From positions 372,001 to 436,000 of the forward strand of contig NZ_CP032134.1 in NCBI RefSeq assembly GCF_002165375.2: a stretch of 64,000 bases of DNA, written 5' to 3'. Made by a program: the position numbers and the translations under genes. The notes below the pieces were generated by a model, which saw only the letters and a program-made list of their open reading frames with translations, had not been told where the DNA came from and searched no databases. Position 1 is the first letter of the stretch. Each line of letters begins with the position of its first letter. Shown here piece by piece: positions 17,641 through 27,482 of this stretch. Source of the stretch: Acinetobacter chinensis (GTDB lineage Bacteria; Pseudomonadota; Gammaproteobacteria; Pseudomonadales; Moraxellaceae).

Positions 17641-19065
17641 ATGGGCATGCTCGAACAACAATTACAGTTTTCAGTCCGTGAAGAAGATGAACTTTCGGTT
17701 GATCTGATAGAAGCACAGTATGCACTTAAAAATACCCGGGATAAGAATAATGCAAAAAGCCTGGTCATACTGGTCAGTGGCATTGAGCTTGCCGGTAAGG
17801 GAGAAGCTGTCAAGCAGTTAAGGGAATGGGTTGACCCGCGTTATTTAAGAGTGAAAGCAGACCCTGCTCATTTATTTACAAACAAACAGACATTCTGGCA
17901 GCCTTATACGCGTTTTATACCCGCTGAAGGTCAGATACAGGTATTTTTTGGCAACTGGTACAGTGATCTGATGGCAACCGCGATGCATGTGTCCAGACCG
18001 CTGGATGACAGTATGTTTGATGCCTATATTGAAAATATGAGAGCTTTTGAACAGGATCTAAAAAATAACCATGTTGATGTAATAAAAATCTGGTTTGATC
18101 TGCCGTGGAAGAGCCTGCAGAAGCGTCTGGATGATATGGATGGCTCAGAACAGAAATGGCATAAACTTTTTGGACTGGACTGGCGCACTAAAAAACAGTA
18201 CGACACCGTGCAGAAACTCAGACAGCGTTTTACCGAAGACTGGTTTGTGATTGACTGTGAGGATGAAACTGTACGTGATCAGCAGTTTGCACAGTATATT
18301 CTGCAAGCCTTGAAACAGTTGCCAAAACATAAAGCGAGTGTAAGAACCCGATGGAAACAGGCGACTGTTCCTGAAACTTTACTTCATCCATCTACCGAAG
18401 TTCTGGCAGAGGATGATTATAAGGCAGAACTGAAAAAACTGACCCGTAAGGTATCGGATGCACTGCGTAATGATTCACGCAATGTAGTGGTTGCTTTTGA
18501 GGGTATGGATGCCGCAGGAAAGGGGGGTGCAATCAAACGGATTGTGAAAAAACTGGATCCCCGTGAATACGAAATCCATACCATTGCTGCGCCTGAGCAG
18601 TATGAGTTACGTCGTCCGTATCTGTGGCGTTTCTGGACGAAACTGACTGAAACTAATGAAATTACGATCTTTGACCGCAGCTGGTATGGTCGTGTTCTGG
18701 TTGAGCGGATTGAGGGTTTTGCGAAACCTGCTGAATGGCAAAGGGCTTATGATGAAATTAACCGTTTTGAAAAACACCTGACGGATAATCAGACGGTGGT
18801 GATCAAATTATGGCTTGCGATCAGTAAGGATGAGCAGGAAGCGCGTTTTAAAGCCCGTGAAGAAACGCCACATAAGCGTTTTAAAATCACCCCTGATGAC
18901 TGGCGTAACCGTGGGCGCTGGGATGATTATTTAAATGCAGCTGCAGATATGTTTGAACGGACCAGTACTGAGTATGCACCGTGGCATGTGATTGCAACCA
19001 ATGACAAATACTCGGCGCGTATTCAGGTGCTTAAGGCGATATTGAAGCAGTTGAATGCGGATTGA
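17641..19065 (+). CDS. pap: Polyphosphate:AMP phosphotransferase (double PPK2 domain)
   Basis: About 474 residues make two PPK2 domains in tandem. This type of enzyme uses polyphosphate to phosphorylate AMP to ADP and was first characterised in Acinetobacter johnsonii. The C-terminal domain has an intact Walker A (GMDAAGKGGAIKRI, near residue 290) and the lid motif DRSWYGRVLVERIEGF. The N-terminal domain has a weaker P-loop (GIELAGKGEAVKQL) and GNWYSDLM where DRSWY would be, so it is probably not catalytic. Three starts are possible (GTG 17638, ATG 17641, ATG 17647). The site AAGAGAA fits the last two best. Confidence 0.92.
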   Translation: MGMLEQQLQFSVREEDELSVDLIEAQYALKNTRDKNNAKSLVILVSGIELAGKGEAVKQLREWVDPRYLRVKADPAHLFTNKQTFWQPYTRFIPAEGQIQVFFGNWYSDLMATAMHVSRPLDDSMFDAYIENMRAFEQDLKNNHVDVIKIWFDLPWKSLQKRLDDMDGSEQKWHKLFGLDWRTKKQYDTVQKLRQRFTEDWFVIDCEDETVRDQQFAQYILQALKQLPKHKASVRTRWKQATVPETLLHPSTEVLAEDDYKAELKKLTRKVSDALRNDSRNVVVAFEGMDAAGKGGAIKRIVKKLDPREYEIHTIAAPEQYELRRPYLWRFWTKLTETNEITIFDRSWYGRVLVERIEGFAKPAEWQRAYDEINRFEKHLTDNQTVVIKLWLAISKDEQEARFKAREETPHKRFKITPDDWRNRGRWDDYLNAAADMFERTSTEYAPWHVIATNDKYSARIQVLKAILKQLNAD

Positions 19066-19344
19066 TGGTATTTGAGTCCGAGTAATACCCCTCCCTTTGA
19101 AAAGGGAGGTGGGGAGGGATTCTATCTGTCATATTGCCACAAAATATTGTTCTAAGTTGAACTTGATCTGTGAAGGCGATGCCTTATTTTGACCGGGAAA
19201 AATTAACAAACCCCTTTGCTGGATGAGAGGCACATTTTCTTGTGGAGTGTTATTCCTCACATCCAAAGGCGACATTCATACCGCCAGGCACAGTACATCA
19301 CCTTGTGTGAACGGGAGTTAGTCGCATTTTTTTGAATCAACAGA
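19066..19344. other. Intergenic region with a REP-like palindrome
   Basis: No gene is visible. CCTCCCTTT-GA-AAAGGGAGG at 19090-19109 is a 9-bp perfect palindrome, followed by TGGGGAGGGATT. Palindromes with this CTCCC/GGGAG composition recur between Acinetobacter genes, so I read it as a REP-like repeat that may also help stop transcription from pap. A small hairpin AAGGC-GAT-GCCTT with ATTTT lies at 19173-19190. Confidence 0.5.
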
Positions 19345-19857
19345 TCAGGAATACTTCACTACACTCGCATTCTGCTTCTGCTGAATGTTTTTCGCCAGTT
19401 TATAGCATTCTTCCACATGCGCTTCAGCGACTTTTTTCATCACAATATAGCCCAGACTGGCTGCAATGATTGAACCACCGAGTGGAATGAATTTGGTTAC
19501 CTGTTTGGTAATGACTTTAGCAGCAACATTATTTAAAGATGATTTCACCGCAGTACGTGCCACCACCAGACCTGAGAATTCAAAGCCACGTTTGCGCAGT
19601 TCATTCCAGTGGATTTTTTTGGTTGCAGGGTCATACACACTGATCTGATCCGGTGCCAGACCAAAGCGGGCATTAATTTCTGGAATTAAGAAAGACAGCA
19701 TTCCGACATCAATCACAACATCAAAAAACGGTACAGGAATCACTGCAGCACCCGCAGAGACATAGGAGCGTTTTTTTACCAGTGCCAGACATTCCTGACG
19801 GATCTGTTCCAGGTTTAAATTTGGGTCAATGTTGTCTGGAATCTTATCAATTTTCAT
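19345..19857 (-). CDS. Small membrane-associated protein, DUF697-like
   Basis: This 170-residue protein has two hydrophobic stretches, at about 35-60 (AAVIPVPFFDVVIDVGML) and 123-145 (FIPLGGSIIAASLGYIVM), separated by a charged region. The pattern of a Pro-containing hydrophobic hairpin plus a Gly-rich one is like the DUF697/YcjF domains that often accompany GTPases. No GTPase is nearby. It stands alone, transcribed towards pap, with recC divergent on the other side. The function is unknown and the family call is tentative. Confidence 0.6.
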   Translation of the reverse strand: MKIDKIPDNIDPNLNLEQIRQECLALVKKRSYVSAGAAVIPVPFFDVVIDVGMLSFLIPEINARFGLAPDQISVYDPATKKIHWNELRKRGFEFSGLVVARTAVKSSLNNVAAKVITKQVTKFIPLGGSIIAASLGYIVMKKVAEAHVEECYKLAKNIQQKQNASVVKYS

Positions 19858-20036
19858 AGAAGCGCTACCTGATTTCAGGTTCTGGGCAGGAAATTGCTGA
19901 AATTATTTTTTATGCCCAGACCTGGTAAGTTGTTCGAAATGTTGCTGTAAAAATGCCACAGTCCCATTAAGATGTACAGTAGCCAAAGTTTATGTTTTGT
20001 GCACGGTTGATGAAATAAAAAGGTAGGAACAGAAGA

Positions 20037-23000
20037 ATGGGAATTCATGTCATTCAGAGTCAGCGACTAGATGTGTTGCTGGAGGGTGTGTTTAAGAGTC
20101 GTATTAAACCATCCAGACATGCATTTTCTGTATTAAAGGCACAGCATTTTATTGTGCCCGGTCCTGCGGTGCAGGAGTGGCTGACGCTGAAGATTTCAGA
20201 GCAGCAGGGGGTCAGTGCCAATACACTGTTTCATCAGCGCATCCGTGGTTTTCAGTGGTATGCCTATCAGCAGGTATTAAGTAATAAAGACAAAGTCCGT
20301 AAAGCCAATATTCCCCGTCTGGTGATGAAGTGGCGGATTTATCAGACACTGAAAGCATTTATTGAAACTGAACATAATCTGCTGGCAGAAAATCATCCCT
20401 TATTTTCTATCGTGCAACGGATTTATGATGCCGCTGCTGAGCTGACAGATCCCGTGCAGAAGCAACTGAAAAAACAGAGCATGCTGTACTGGGTGGCTGA
20501 ACGGGTTTCGGTTCTTTTCAGTAATTACATGCTGTATCGGGGAGAATGTCAGCAGAACTGCCAGCAGGGCTGTAAATGCAGTGGTAACTGGCTGGTGCAG
20601 TGGGGACAGGGAAAAGCGCTGAATCTGGAACAGCAGTTTTTTAAAACCCGGGATGAAGTCTCTGCTTTTACGTTCAGTCAGGCACAACAGCTGGAAGAAT
20701 GGCAACGCTGGCTGTGGCAGCATACCTTTCATGAAGACTTTGTGGAAATGCAGAGTATTGATGCAGATTTCTGGCAGATCATGGACAATGCTGTTCTTCG
20801 GGAAGAAGCATTGTCAAAACTGCCTGCACAGGTAACCGTATTTACACTGCTTGATCTGCCTCCTGCACAGCTGAATTTTCTGCGTAGACTGGGACAGCAT
20901 ATTGATATTGTGATTCTGCACTATAACCCTTCACAGGAGTACTGGGCAGACAGTGTCGATCCCAACTGGAAGAAGCAGTACGATCTGAGAGTCAAAGAGC
21001 GGTTTATTGCTAAGCATCCAAAAGCCACAGATGAAGATATCCAGAAATTCTTTGATGAATTTACCTTAAATTTTAATGCAGAAATCCGTGAGTCCAGACA
21101 CCCTTTACTGACCCGTTTCGGCAAGCAGGCACGGGATCACTTTTCCTTGCTGTCCAGCCTGTCATCGGGGGATGAGGGGCAGTGGGTTGATGCCTTTGTG
21201 GATGAAGAACCAAAGAGCTTACTGACAAAAATTCAGTCCGATATTCTGTATCTGGCTGAACCTGAACCGCATGCGTATCTGCTCGAACAGGATGATGATT
21301 CGGTGCAGATTCATGTCTGTCATTCGGCACTAAGGCAGCTGGAAGTACTGCGTGATCAGCTGATTCAGTGGTTGTCCCAAAGTACCGCAGAACAGCCCCG
21401 CCGCCCGTCAGATGTACTGGTGCTGGTACCGGATATCAAGCAGGTTGAATCCTTAATCCGCAGTGTCTTTCCACATGTGCCGAAACAGAACAGCATTTAT
21501 CTGCCAATTAAAATAGCGGGCGTGACGCAGCTGGATGCCAGTAATGCCTGGCGTGCGGTACTCGGCAGAATTCAGCTGGTGCAGGGACGATTCAGTACTG
21601 AGGATTTTGCCGACTGGCTGAATCTGAATGCAGTTTTATTGCGTTATGAACTCGATCTGAACAGTACCGCCAGAATAATGGAACTGCTGATTCAGGCAGG
21701 ATTTAAACGCGGACTGGATGAACGGCATCTGGCAGAGCAGCTCAGTGAAAATGACAGGGACTATCGTTTCAGTCTGAAATTTGCACTGGATCGGCTGGTG
21801 CTGGGTGTCGCCGTGCCTGAACATGCCATGTTTGGAACCACCTTAAGTTTTTCGCAGGTACTGCCTGGGGACTTTGAGCTGGTCAGTAAACTGATTCAGA
21901 TTTATCAGGATTTTGCTTTGCGTCGCCACTGGATGACTGCACATGAGAAAAAATCTGCAGGCTCAGAGATCGGTGTGGAAAAGTGGCTGGTGATTCTGAC
22001 CCGTGAAATTGAAGAATTTGAACAGTATGGAGTCGAATCACTGACTGTGGTGAAAAAGATTCTGAAAAAGCATGACACCATGCTGTCACTGGCTTATCGG
22101 AATGAACAGGATGCAGACAGATCCAGTGAGCTGAGACGGCTCAATTTACCATTGCCATATCTGCTCACAGAAATTCAGAATACCCTGGACAATCAGTTTG
22201 ATCAGGCGGTGCCTACCGGACAGATCACTTTCAGTCAGATTGGTCAGATCCGTCCGGTTCCTTATTCACTGGTGGTGCTGTTGAATATGGACAGCGGTAA
22301 GTTTCCTGACCGCAATCAGAATCTGCCTTTTGATCTGATGGCACTGCTGAAACCACAGCTGGGTGACCGCTCCCGTCTTGAAGATGATCAGGGCGCATTT
22401 CTGGATGCACTCCTGCTGGCAAAGCAGAGTTTCTGGATGTTCTATAATGGTTTTGATGTCAGTGATGGCGAAGTCAGAGAACCTTCAAGTGTGGTGCAGG
22501 AACTGATCACTCACATGGCACTGATTTCCAGCACCTGTGACAGCTCAGCTGAAGTTGCAGAAACTGCCGCAATGATCAGGCTGCATGAGATAGAAATCCC
22601 TGCTCAGTTAAAGTCTCTGTACCATGTGCATACCTTGCAGCCTTTCGATCCTGTCGGTTATGAGTTATCTGAAAACACTCGTTATCAGGATCAGTGGTTT
22701 CAGGTGGCAACACGCCTGCATCAGCAGAATGTACAGAACAGCCGTCAGGGATGGGTAAACAGTTCATATCCGCTGGAACAGGATTCGATCGTTGTACTGG
22801 ATGCCGGTCAGTGGATTAAGGATATGATTTTCCCTGCTCGCCTGTACTTAAAGACCCTCGGCGTTGCCAATCTGCAGCCTGAAGATATTCCTGAAGATAA
22901 TGAACCACTGGTGCTGGATGGACTGGGGCGTTATATCATTCGGGATTATTTAAAAAAGCAGGGTGAACAGCCAGTGCATCCTGATCTGCTGATGGATCGT

Positions 23001-23717
23001 TTACCTGTTGGAAAAGTTCAGCACAGTGCCTGGCAGATCAGTCTGGCGGAACAGGACAGTCTGAAAAAAAGACTGTCCCGATATGCAGAAGAAGAGACGC
23101 CTGTCACGCAGAAACAGTGGCGGATTCAATCTGATCTGATCATCAGCCTGACCGTCCCTGAACAGAAAACAGAGCAGTGGGTCAGTCTGGATGCTTCCAG
23201 TGGTCGGGCGAAACGGCGGGCAAAAGTCTGGCTTGAATATCTGCTCTGGCTGGCTTATGCAGGTCTAAATGATGAGGAATCTGTCCACCTGAAGCGGATC
23301 GCGGTATTCAGTGATGTCACTCTGATCAATACAGGACTGAGTTCAGCTCAGGCACGCGACTGTCTGCAGGGCTGGTTCAAAGCCTTTGTGTATGGACAGA
23401 CTCAGCCCCTGGTTCTGCCTGCTGCTTTATTAATGAAACCTGCAGAAAAAGCAAAAGAACTGGAATGGCTGGTGGATGAATTCGGACACGCAGTTCCTGA
23501 GCTTCAGGGGGATCTGCTGAAAGAGTGGAATGGAGATGCTGCCCGTTTCAGCAGTGCATTTTCAATTGAAGACAACGAAGCGACAAAATTTCATCGTGAC
23601 TGGCAGTTTATTTTACAGGAACAGGATACAACAGCTTTGCTGGAACATTGCTGTGATCTGTTTGCTCATGAGCTGTATCAACCGATTTACCAGTATCAGT
23701 CTGTAGAGGAAGCATAA
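20037..23717 (+). CDS. recC: Exodeoxyribonuclease V subunit RecC
   Basis: This 1226-residue protein is the Chi-scanning and scaffold subunit of RecBCD, which processes double-strand breaks for recombination. It has the inactive helicase fold of RecC and, as expected, no Walker A. SQIGQIRPVPYSLVVLLNMDSGKFPD at about 725-750 and LEDDQGAFLDALLLAKQSFWMFYNGFD are family landmarks. GGTAGGAA lies a few bases before the ATG. It overlaps neither neighbour, with a 2-bp gap to recB. The order recC-recB-recD without ptrA is usual in Acinetobacter and pseudomonads. Confidence 0.95.
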   Translation: MGIHVIQSQRLDVLLEGVFKSRIKPSRHAFSVLKAQHFIVPGPAVQEWLTLKISEQQGVSANTLFHQRIRGFQWYAYQQVLSNKDKVRKANIPRLVMKWRIYQTLKAFIETEHNLLAENHPLFSIVQRIYDAAAELTDPVQKQLKKQSMLYWVAERVSVLFSNYMLYRGECQQNCQQGCKCSGNWLVQWGQGKALNLEQQFFKTRDEVSAFTFSQAQQLEEWQRWLWQHTFHEDFVEMQSIDADFWQIMDNAVLREEALSKLPAQVTVFTLLDLPPAQLNFLRRLGQHIDIVILHYNPSQEYWADSVDPNWKKQYDLRVKERFIAKHPKATDEDIQKFFDEFTLNFNAEIRESRHPLLTRFGKQARDHFSLLSSLSSGDEGQWVDAFVDEEPKSLLTKIQSDILYLAEPEPHAYLLEQDDDSVQIHVCHSALRQLEVLRDQLIQWLSQSTAEQPRRPSDVLVLVPDIKQVESLIRSVFPHVPKQNSIYLPIKIAGVTQLDASNAWRAVLGRIQLVQGRFSTEDFADWLNLNAVLLRYELDLNSTARIMELLIQAGFKRGLDERHLAEQLSENDRDYRFSLKFALDRLVLGVAVPEHAMFGTTLSFSQVLPGDFELVSKLIQIYQDFALRRHWMTAHEKKSAGSEIGVEKWLVILTREIEEFEQYGVESLTVVKKILKKHDTMLSLAYRNEQDADRSSELRRLNLPLPYLLTEIQNTLDNQFDQAVPTGQITFSQIGQIRPVPYSLVVLLNMDSGKFPDRNQNLPFDLMALLKPQLGDRSRLEDDQGAFLDALLLAKQSFWMFYNGFDVSDGEVREPSSVVQELITHMALISSTCDSSAEVAETAAMIRLHEIEIPAQLKSLYHVHTLQPFDPVGYELSENTRYQDQWFQVATRLHQQNVQNSRQGWVNSSYPLEQDSIVVLDAGQWIKDMIFPARLYLKTLGVANLQPEDIPEDNEPLVLDGLGRYIIRDYLKKQGEQPVHPDLLMDRLPVGKVQHSAWQISLAEQDSLKKRLSRYAEEETPVTQKQWRIQSDLIISLTVPEQKTEQWVSLDASSGRAKRRAKVWLEYLLWLAYAGLNDEESVHLKRIAVFSDVTLINTGLSSAQARDCLQGWFKAFVYGQTQPLVLPAALLMKPAEKAKELEWLVDEFGHAVPELQGDLLKEWNGDAARFSSAFSIEDNEATKFHRDWQFILQEQDTTALLEHCCDLFAHELYQPIYQYQSVEEA

Positions 23718-23719
23718 GC

Positions 23720-26700
23720 ATGACTCAGAAACTTTCCTCATCGCAGGTTTCCACACAGCCTATTGAAGATATGTACTTTACCGGACTGCACTGGATTGAA
23801 GCATCGGCAGGCTCTGGAAAGACGTATACGCTTTCAAGCCTGATGGTGCGTATTTTACTGGAAAAATATCTGCCTGCTCAGGTCATTGCAACGACATTTA
23901 CACGTAAAGCGGCAGCAGAGTTGAAAAGCCGTATCCGTGCCAGGGCAGTGGACACACTGGCGTATCTGAATCAGTGCAGGGAGTTGACTGAACAGGACAT
24001 TCAGCGCAAAGCGGAAAATGAAAAAGATCCGTTATTTGCAACAGTTTTAAAAGGCTTTTCAGGTCGTATTGCCTATGCCTGTGAACGTCTGAAACTGGTG
24101 ATTGATCAGCTGGATGAACTGTTTGTAGGAACACTGGACAGCTTCAGTCAGAAACTGCTGCGGGAATTTGCTTTTGAAAGCGGGAAAATTGAACGTGCAG
24201 AAATAACGGATGATGCCCGTCGTTGCAGCTTTCTGCTGATTCATGATGTCTTACGTGAATGGATACAGCAGCAGCCACAGCCTGTTATTGATTATCTGCT
24301 GTTGAATAAAAAGCTGAAATCTCAGGAGGCTTATGTCTCTGTTGTGGAAAGCAGCCTGAATTTTTCCTCAGCAAAATTTCAGGAAGTGGCGCAGCCTGAT
24401 ATTCAGCTGGAAGCATTTTCAGCACAGATGACGGCATTCAGCCAGCTTGACCTGGCACAGCTTACTTCACTGTCAGCATATTATCTGGCAGAAGGTGAAT
24501 ATCATGCCATTGTGGCAAAAAAATGGCGTGATCATGCAAAACTGCAGCGTTTACTGACTGAAAAACTCCCTGCCTTTATCTCAGGTATTCAACAGCAGGG
24601 AGCTTATGCACTGTATGCGTCCGAATATGCAGAAACGCTGAAGCAGCTGGCTGATCTGCTGAAAAAACCACTGAACAAATGTCCTGAAAATGTTCTGGCA
24701 GACTTTGAACAGCATCCTGTGATTCAGGCTGTGCGAGTGTTTATAGAGGAACTGAACAGACTGACGATTGACCTTGAACTGCTGGACAGCTATCTGAAGT
24801 TTCATCTGGCGACTGAGGTCAGAAAGCGTTTGCCACAGGTACTTCAGCAGAAAGGTGAAACCACTTTTGCTCAGCAGATCAGGACACTGGCAGATGCTTT
24901 GCAGGAGGAAGGTGGTCAACGTTTTGCAGCACATATCCATGCTCGATATCCCCTGATTTTGGTCGATGAATTTCAGGACACCAATCAGGATCAGGATAAC
25001 TTACTGGCACAGGTCTGGCGGAATCCTGCAAGGGTTAAGCTGGGCTGCATGATCATGGTTGGAGACCGTAAACAGGCTATTTATGGTTTCCGTGGTGGAG
25101 ACATGCTGACCTTTCTGAAAGCCCAGATGGACGTATCAGGGCAGAGTGGTCGGACGTATAACCTGATCTATAACCATCGTTCAGTCAAACCGCTGGTTGA
25201 AGTGGTCGATGCACTGTTCCAGCAGCAACCGGACTTTGGTGAGCAGGTGATCTACAGCCCTGTGCAGGCGGGCAGCAGACCACATCCAGATCTGGTCGAT
25301 GAACAGCAGATCAACCCATCGCCGCTTCGCTGGATACAGCTGGAAGATAAAAGCAAAGAAGCCGAACAGGTGGCGTGGAAAGTCTGTCAGCTGTTGAATC
25401 AGGGTGTGGGTGGCAGTCTGTTTTTTTCAGAGAATGGCATCCAGCGACCTGTCTGTGAAAATGATATTGCTGTCCTGTGTAAAGGACATCGAGGGTTGGA
25501 TCATGCGCAGTCTGCACTGGAATATATGGGTATACGTACCTCCCGACCATCCAGGAAAAGTGTGTTCAGCAGTATGGTGGCAAAAGATACAGGTGCTGTG
25601 CTGACTGCCATTATGTTCCCTTATGATGAGCCAAAGGTGAAACGGGCGTTATTAAGCCGTTTGTGTGGATTTAATCTTCAGACTTTAATGGAACTTGAAG
25701 CACTTCCGGACGGACTGAGCCGTTATATGGAACAGTTTGATCTGATCAGGGAAATGTGGCTGAACCAGGGTTTTCTGACCGCATGGCACTACTGTCTGGA
25801 TCAGTTCAGTGTCTGGCAGAACCTCGTCAGCAGTTTCAGTCGGGATAATGAACGTGCGGTGGTCAATTTAAGACATCTGAATGAAGTGCTCAGTCAGCAC
25901 AGCGAACAGTATCAGGGGGCACAGAATCTTTATCATTGGTATTTAAAACAGCTGACTTCTCCGATGGAACGTGAATGGGAAATGGAGCGTCGTCTGTCCA
26001 GTGAAGCCGGAGTTCAGCTGATGACGATTCATCAGTCCAAAGGGCTTGAGTTCAGAATTGTCTTTCTGCTTGAGGCAGACAAAGCGTTCAGAGAGCGTGA
26101 TAAACCCTTGAATTTTTCTACCGTTGAACAGTTCAATGAGCGGACTGGAAAGATGGAACAGCAGCGGGTTGTGGCTGTCAATGACAAACATCTGGTTGAA
26201 CAGGCAGCAGTGACTCAGCATGAAGAACGGGCACTGGCAGAACATCATCGGATCTGGTATGTCGCACTGACCCGAGCCAGTTATCGGGTTTATGCCATGC
26301 TGAGCGATGACAAAGGAAAATCGACAGGTGGACTGGCCTACTGGCGGGGACAGGGCGAACAGATTTTTCAGCATCAGGGCAGTGTGATGGAGCCTCTGAT
26401 GATGGAGCGTCCAGTCCGTAAAATGGCGCAGGAAAGTCCGGTTCAGCGTGATCTTCAGGCACAGGTCTTTCCTGACCAGCGTTTTTATACCAAAGCGAAA
26501 ACCAGCTTCAGTGCTCTGGCACAGCACCTGACCCGACAGCAGATTCAGGATGCACTGGCAGTTGCAGAGTTATCCATCGGTGGGGCTGAAGACGAGCCGG
26601 TTTATGTGCCTGAAACGGAAGATACTGTTCTGGAACAGGATCAACCTGTTTCATGGATCAAGGCAAATTTTCCAATGGGTACGGTTGCAGGAAACTTTCT

Positions 26701-27454
26701 GCATGAAATTTTTGAACATATTCAATTTGCAGACAGCAGCGAGTGGCTGCTTGAAATTCACAGGCGCTTTAAAAATGATTATTCCATTTTACTGAAAGAA
26801 GTGACTGCGCGTTATCAGACTGATTTTCCAGAGCAGGAACAGTCAGAAAATATTCTGTTGAGCTGGATTGCTGAATGGTTACAGCAGGTGCTGGATACAC
26901 CTTTACAGGGCAGTTTTCATCTGGGGCAGTTGAAGCCGGATCAATATCTGTCAGAATTTCCATTTCAGATGGCACTGGCAGACCGTGTCCCAGCTGTGAA
27001 ACGGATTCACCAGTTATTTGCAGATGAAGGTATTGTGATGCCTGAATTTAATGCTGCAAATGCTGCACGTTATTTACAGGGTTCAATTGACCTTGTTTTT
27101 CATGATGGACAGCAGTATCACATTGCCGATTATAAAAGTAATTTTTTAGGAAAAGATCAGCAGCAGTACCGGACAGAAGCGATTCAGGAAAGTATGAGTT
27201 TTGCCAGTTACTGGCTGCAGGCAGCGGTTTATCTGGTTGCACTGCATCGTTATCTGAAGGTTCAGCTGGATGATTATGAGATTGACCGTGACCTGGGCGG
27301 AGCCAGCTATCTGTATCTCAGGGGGATGAACGGGCAGGCTCAGCAGGGATATGTTTACTGGCGTCCATCTTCTGAGTTTATTTTAAGACTGGATGCAATG
27401 CTGGGGCACCTGACGGTTCAGGCGGACACAGTTCTGCTGCACGAAACCGTATAA
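23720..27454 (+). CDS. recB: Exodeoxyribonuclease V subunit RecB (helicase-nuclease)
   Basis: This 1244-residue protein is the 3'-5' helicase and sole nuclease of RecBCD. The N-terminal SF1A helicase shows ASAGSGKTYTLSSL at about 30-43, LVDEFQDTNQDQ near 415, and GDRKQAIYGFRGGD. LMTIHQSKGLEFRIVFLLE and VALTRASYRVYAM follow. The C-terminal nuclease domain has GSIDLVFHDG followed by HIADYKSNFLG, the D-x-K active site. It is two bases from recC and probably coupled to it. Both catalytic centres look intact. Confidence 0.96.
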   Translation: MTQKLSSSQVSTQPIEDMYFTGLHWIEASAGSGKTYTLSSLMVRILLEKYLPAQVIATTFTRKAAAELKSRIRARAVDTLAYLNQCRELTEQDIQRKAENEKDPLFATVLKGFSGRIAYACERLKLVIDQLDELFVGTLDSFSQKLLREFAFESGKIERAEITDDARRCSFLLIHDVLREWIQQQPQPVIDYLLLNKKLKSQEAYVSVVESSLNFSSAKFQEVAQPDIQLEAFSAQMTAFSQLDLAQLTSLSAYYLAEGEYHAIVAKKWRDHAKLQRLLTEKLPAFISGIQQQGAYALYASEYAETLKQLADLLKKPLNKCPENVLADFEQHPVIQAVRVFIEELNRLTIDLELLDSYLKFHLATEVRKRLPQVLQQKGETTFAQQIRTLADALQEEGGQRFAAHIHARYPLILVDEFQDTNQDQDNLLAQVWRNPARVKLGCMIMVGDRKQAIYGFRGGDMLTFLKAQMDVSGQSGRTYNLIYNHRSVKPLVEVVDALFQQQPDFGEQVIYSPVQAGSRPHPDLVDEQQINPSPLRWIQLEDKSKEAEQVAWKVCQLLNQGVGGSLFFSENGIQRPVCENDIAVLCKGHRGLDHAQSALEYMGIRTSRPSRKSVFSSMVAKDTGAVLTAIMFPYDEPKVKRALLSRLCGFNLQTLMELEALPDGLSRYMEQFDLIREMWLNQGFLTAWHYCLDQFSVWQNLVSSFSRDNERAVVNLRHLNEVLSQHSEQYQGAQNLYHWYLKQLTSPMEREWEMERRLSSEAGVQLMTIHQSKGLEFRIVFLLEADKAFRERDKPLNFSTVEQFNERTGKMEQQRVVAVNDKHLVEQAAVTQHEERALAEHHRIWYVALTRASYRVYAMLSDDKGKSTGGLAYWRGQGEQIFQHQGSVMEPLMMERPVRKMAQESPVQRDLQAQVFPDQRFYTKAKTSFSALAQHLTRQQIQDALAVAELSIGGAEDEPVYVPETEDTVLEQDQPVSWIKANFPMGTVAGNFLHEIFEHIQFADSSEWLLEIHRRFKNDYSILLKEVTARYQTDFPEQEQSENILLSWIAEWLQQVLDTPLQGSFHLGQLKPDQYLSEFPFQMALADRVPAVKRIHQLFADEGIVMPEFNAANAARYLQGSIDLVFHDGQQYHIADYKSNFLGKDQQQYRTEAIQESMSFASYWLQAAVYLVALHRYLKVQLDDYEIDRDLGGASYLYLRGMNGQAQQGYVYWRPSSEFILRLDAMLGHLTVQADTVLLHETV

Positions 27455-27482
27455 AACTGTGGATAACTTTGAGGATAACCAT

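Noticed and set aside
26178..26527. Overlapping minus-strand frames inside recB
   Set aside because: They are antisense shadows of an intact recB coding region.
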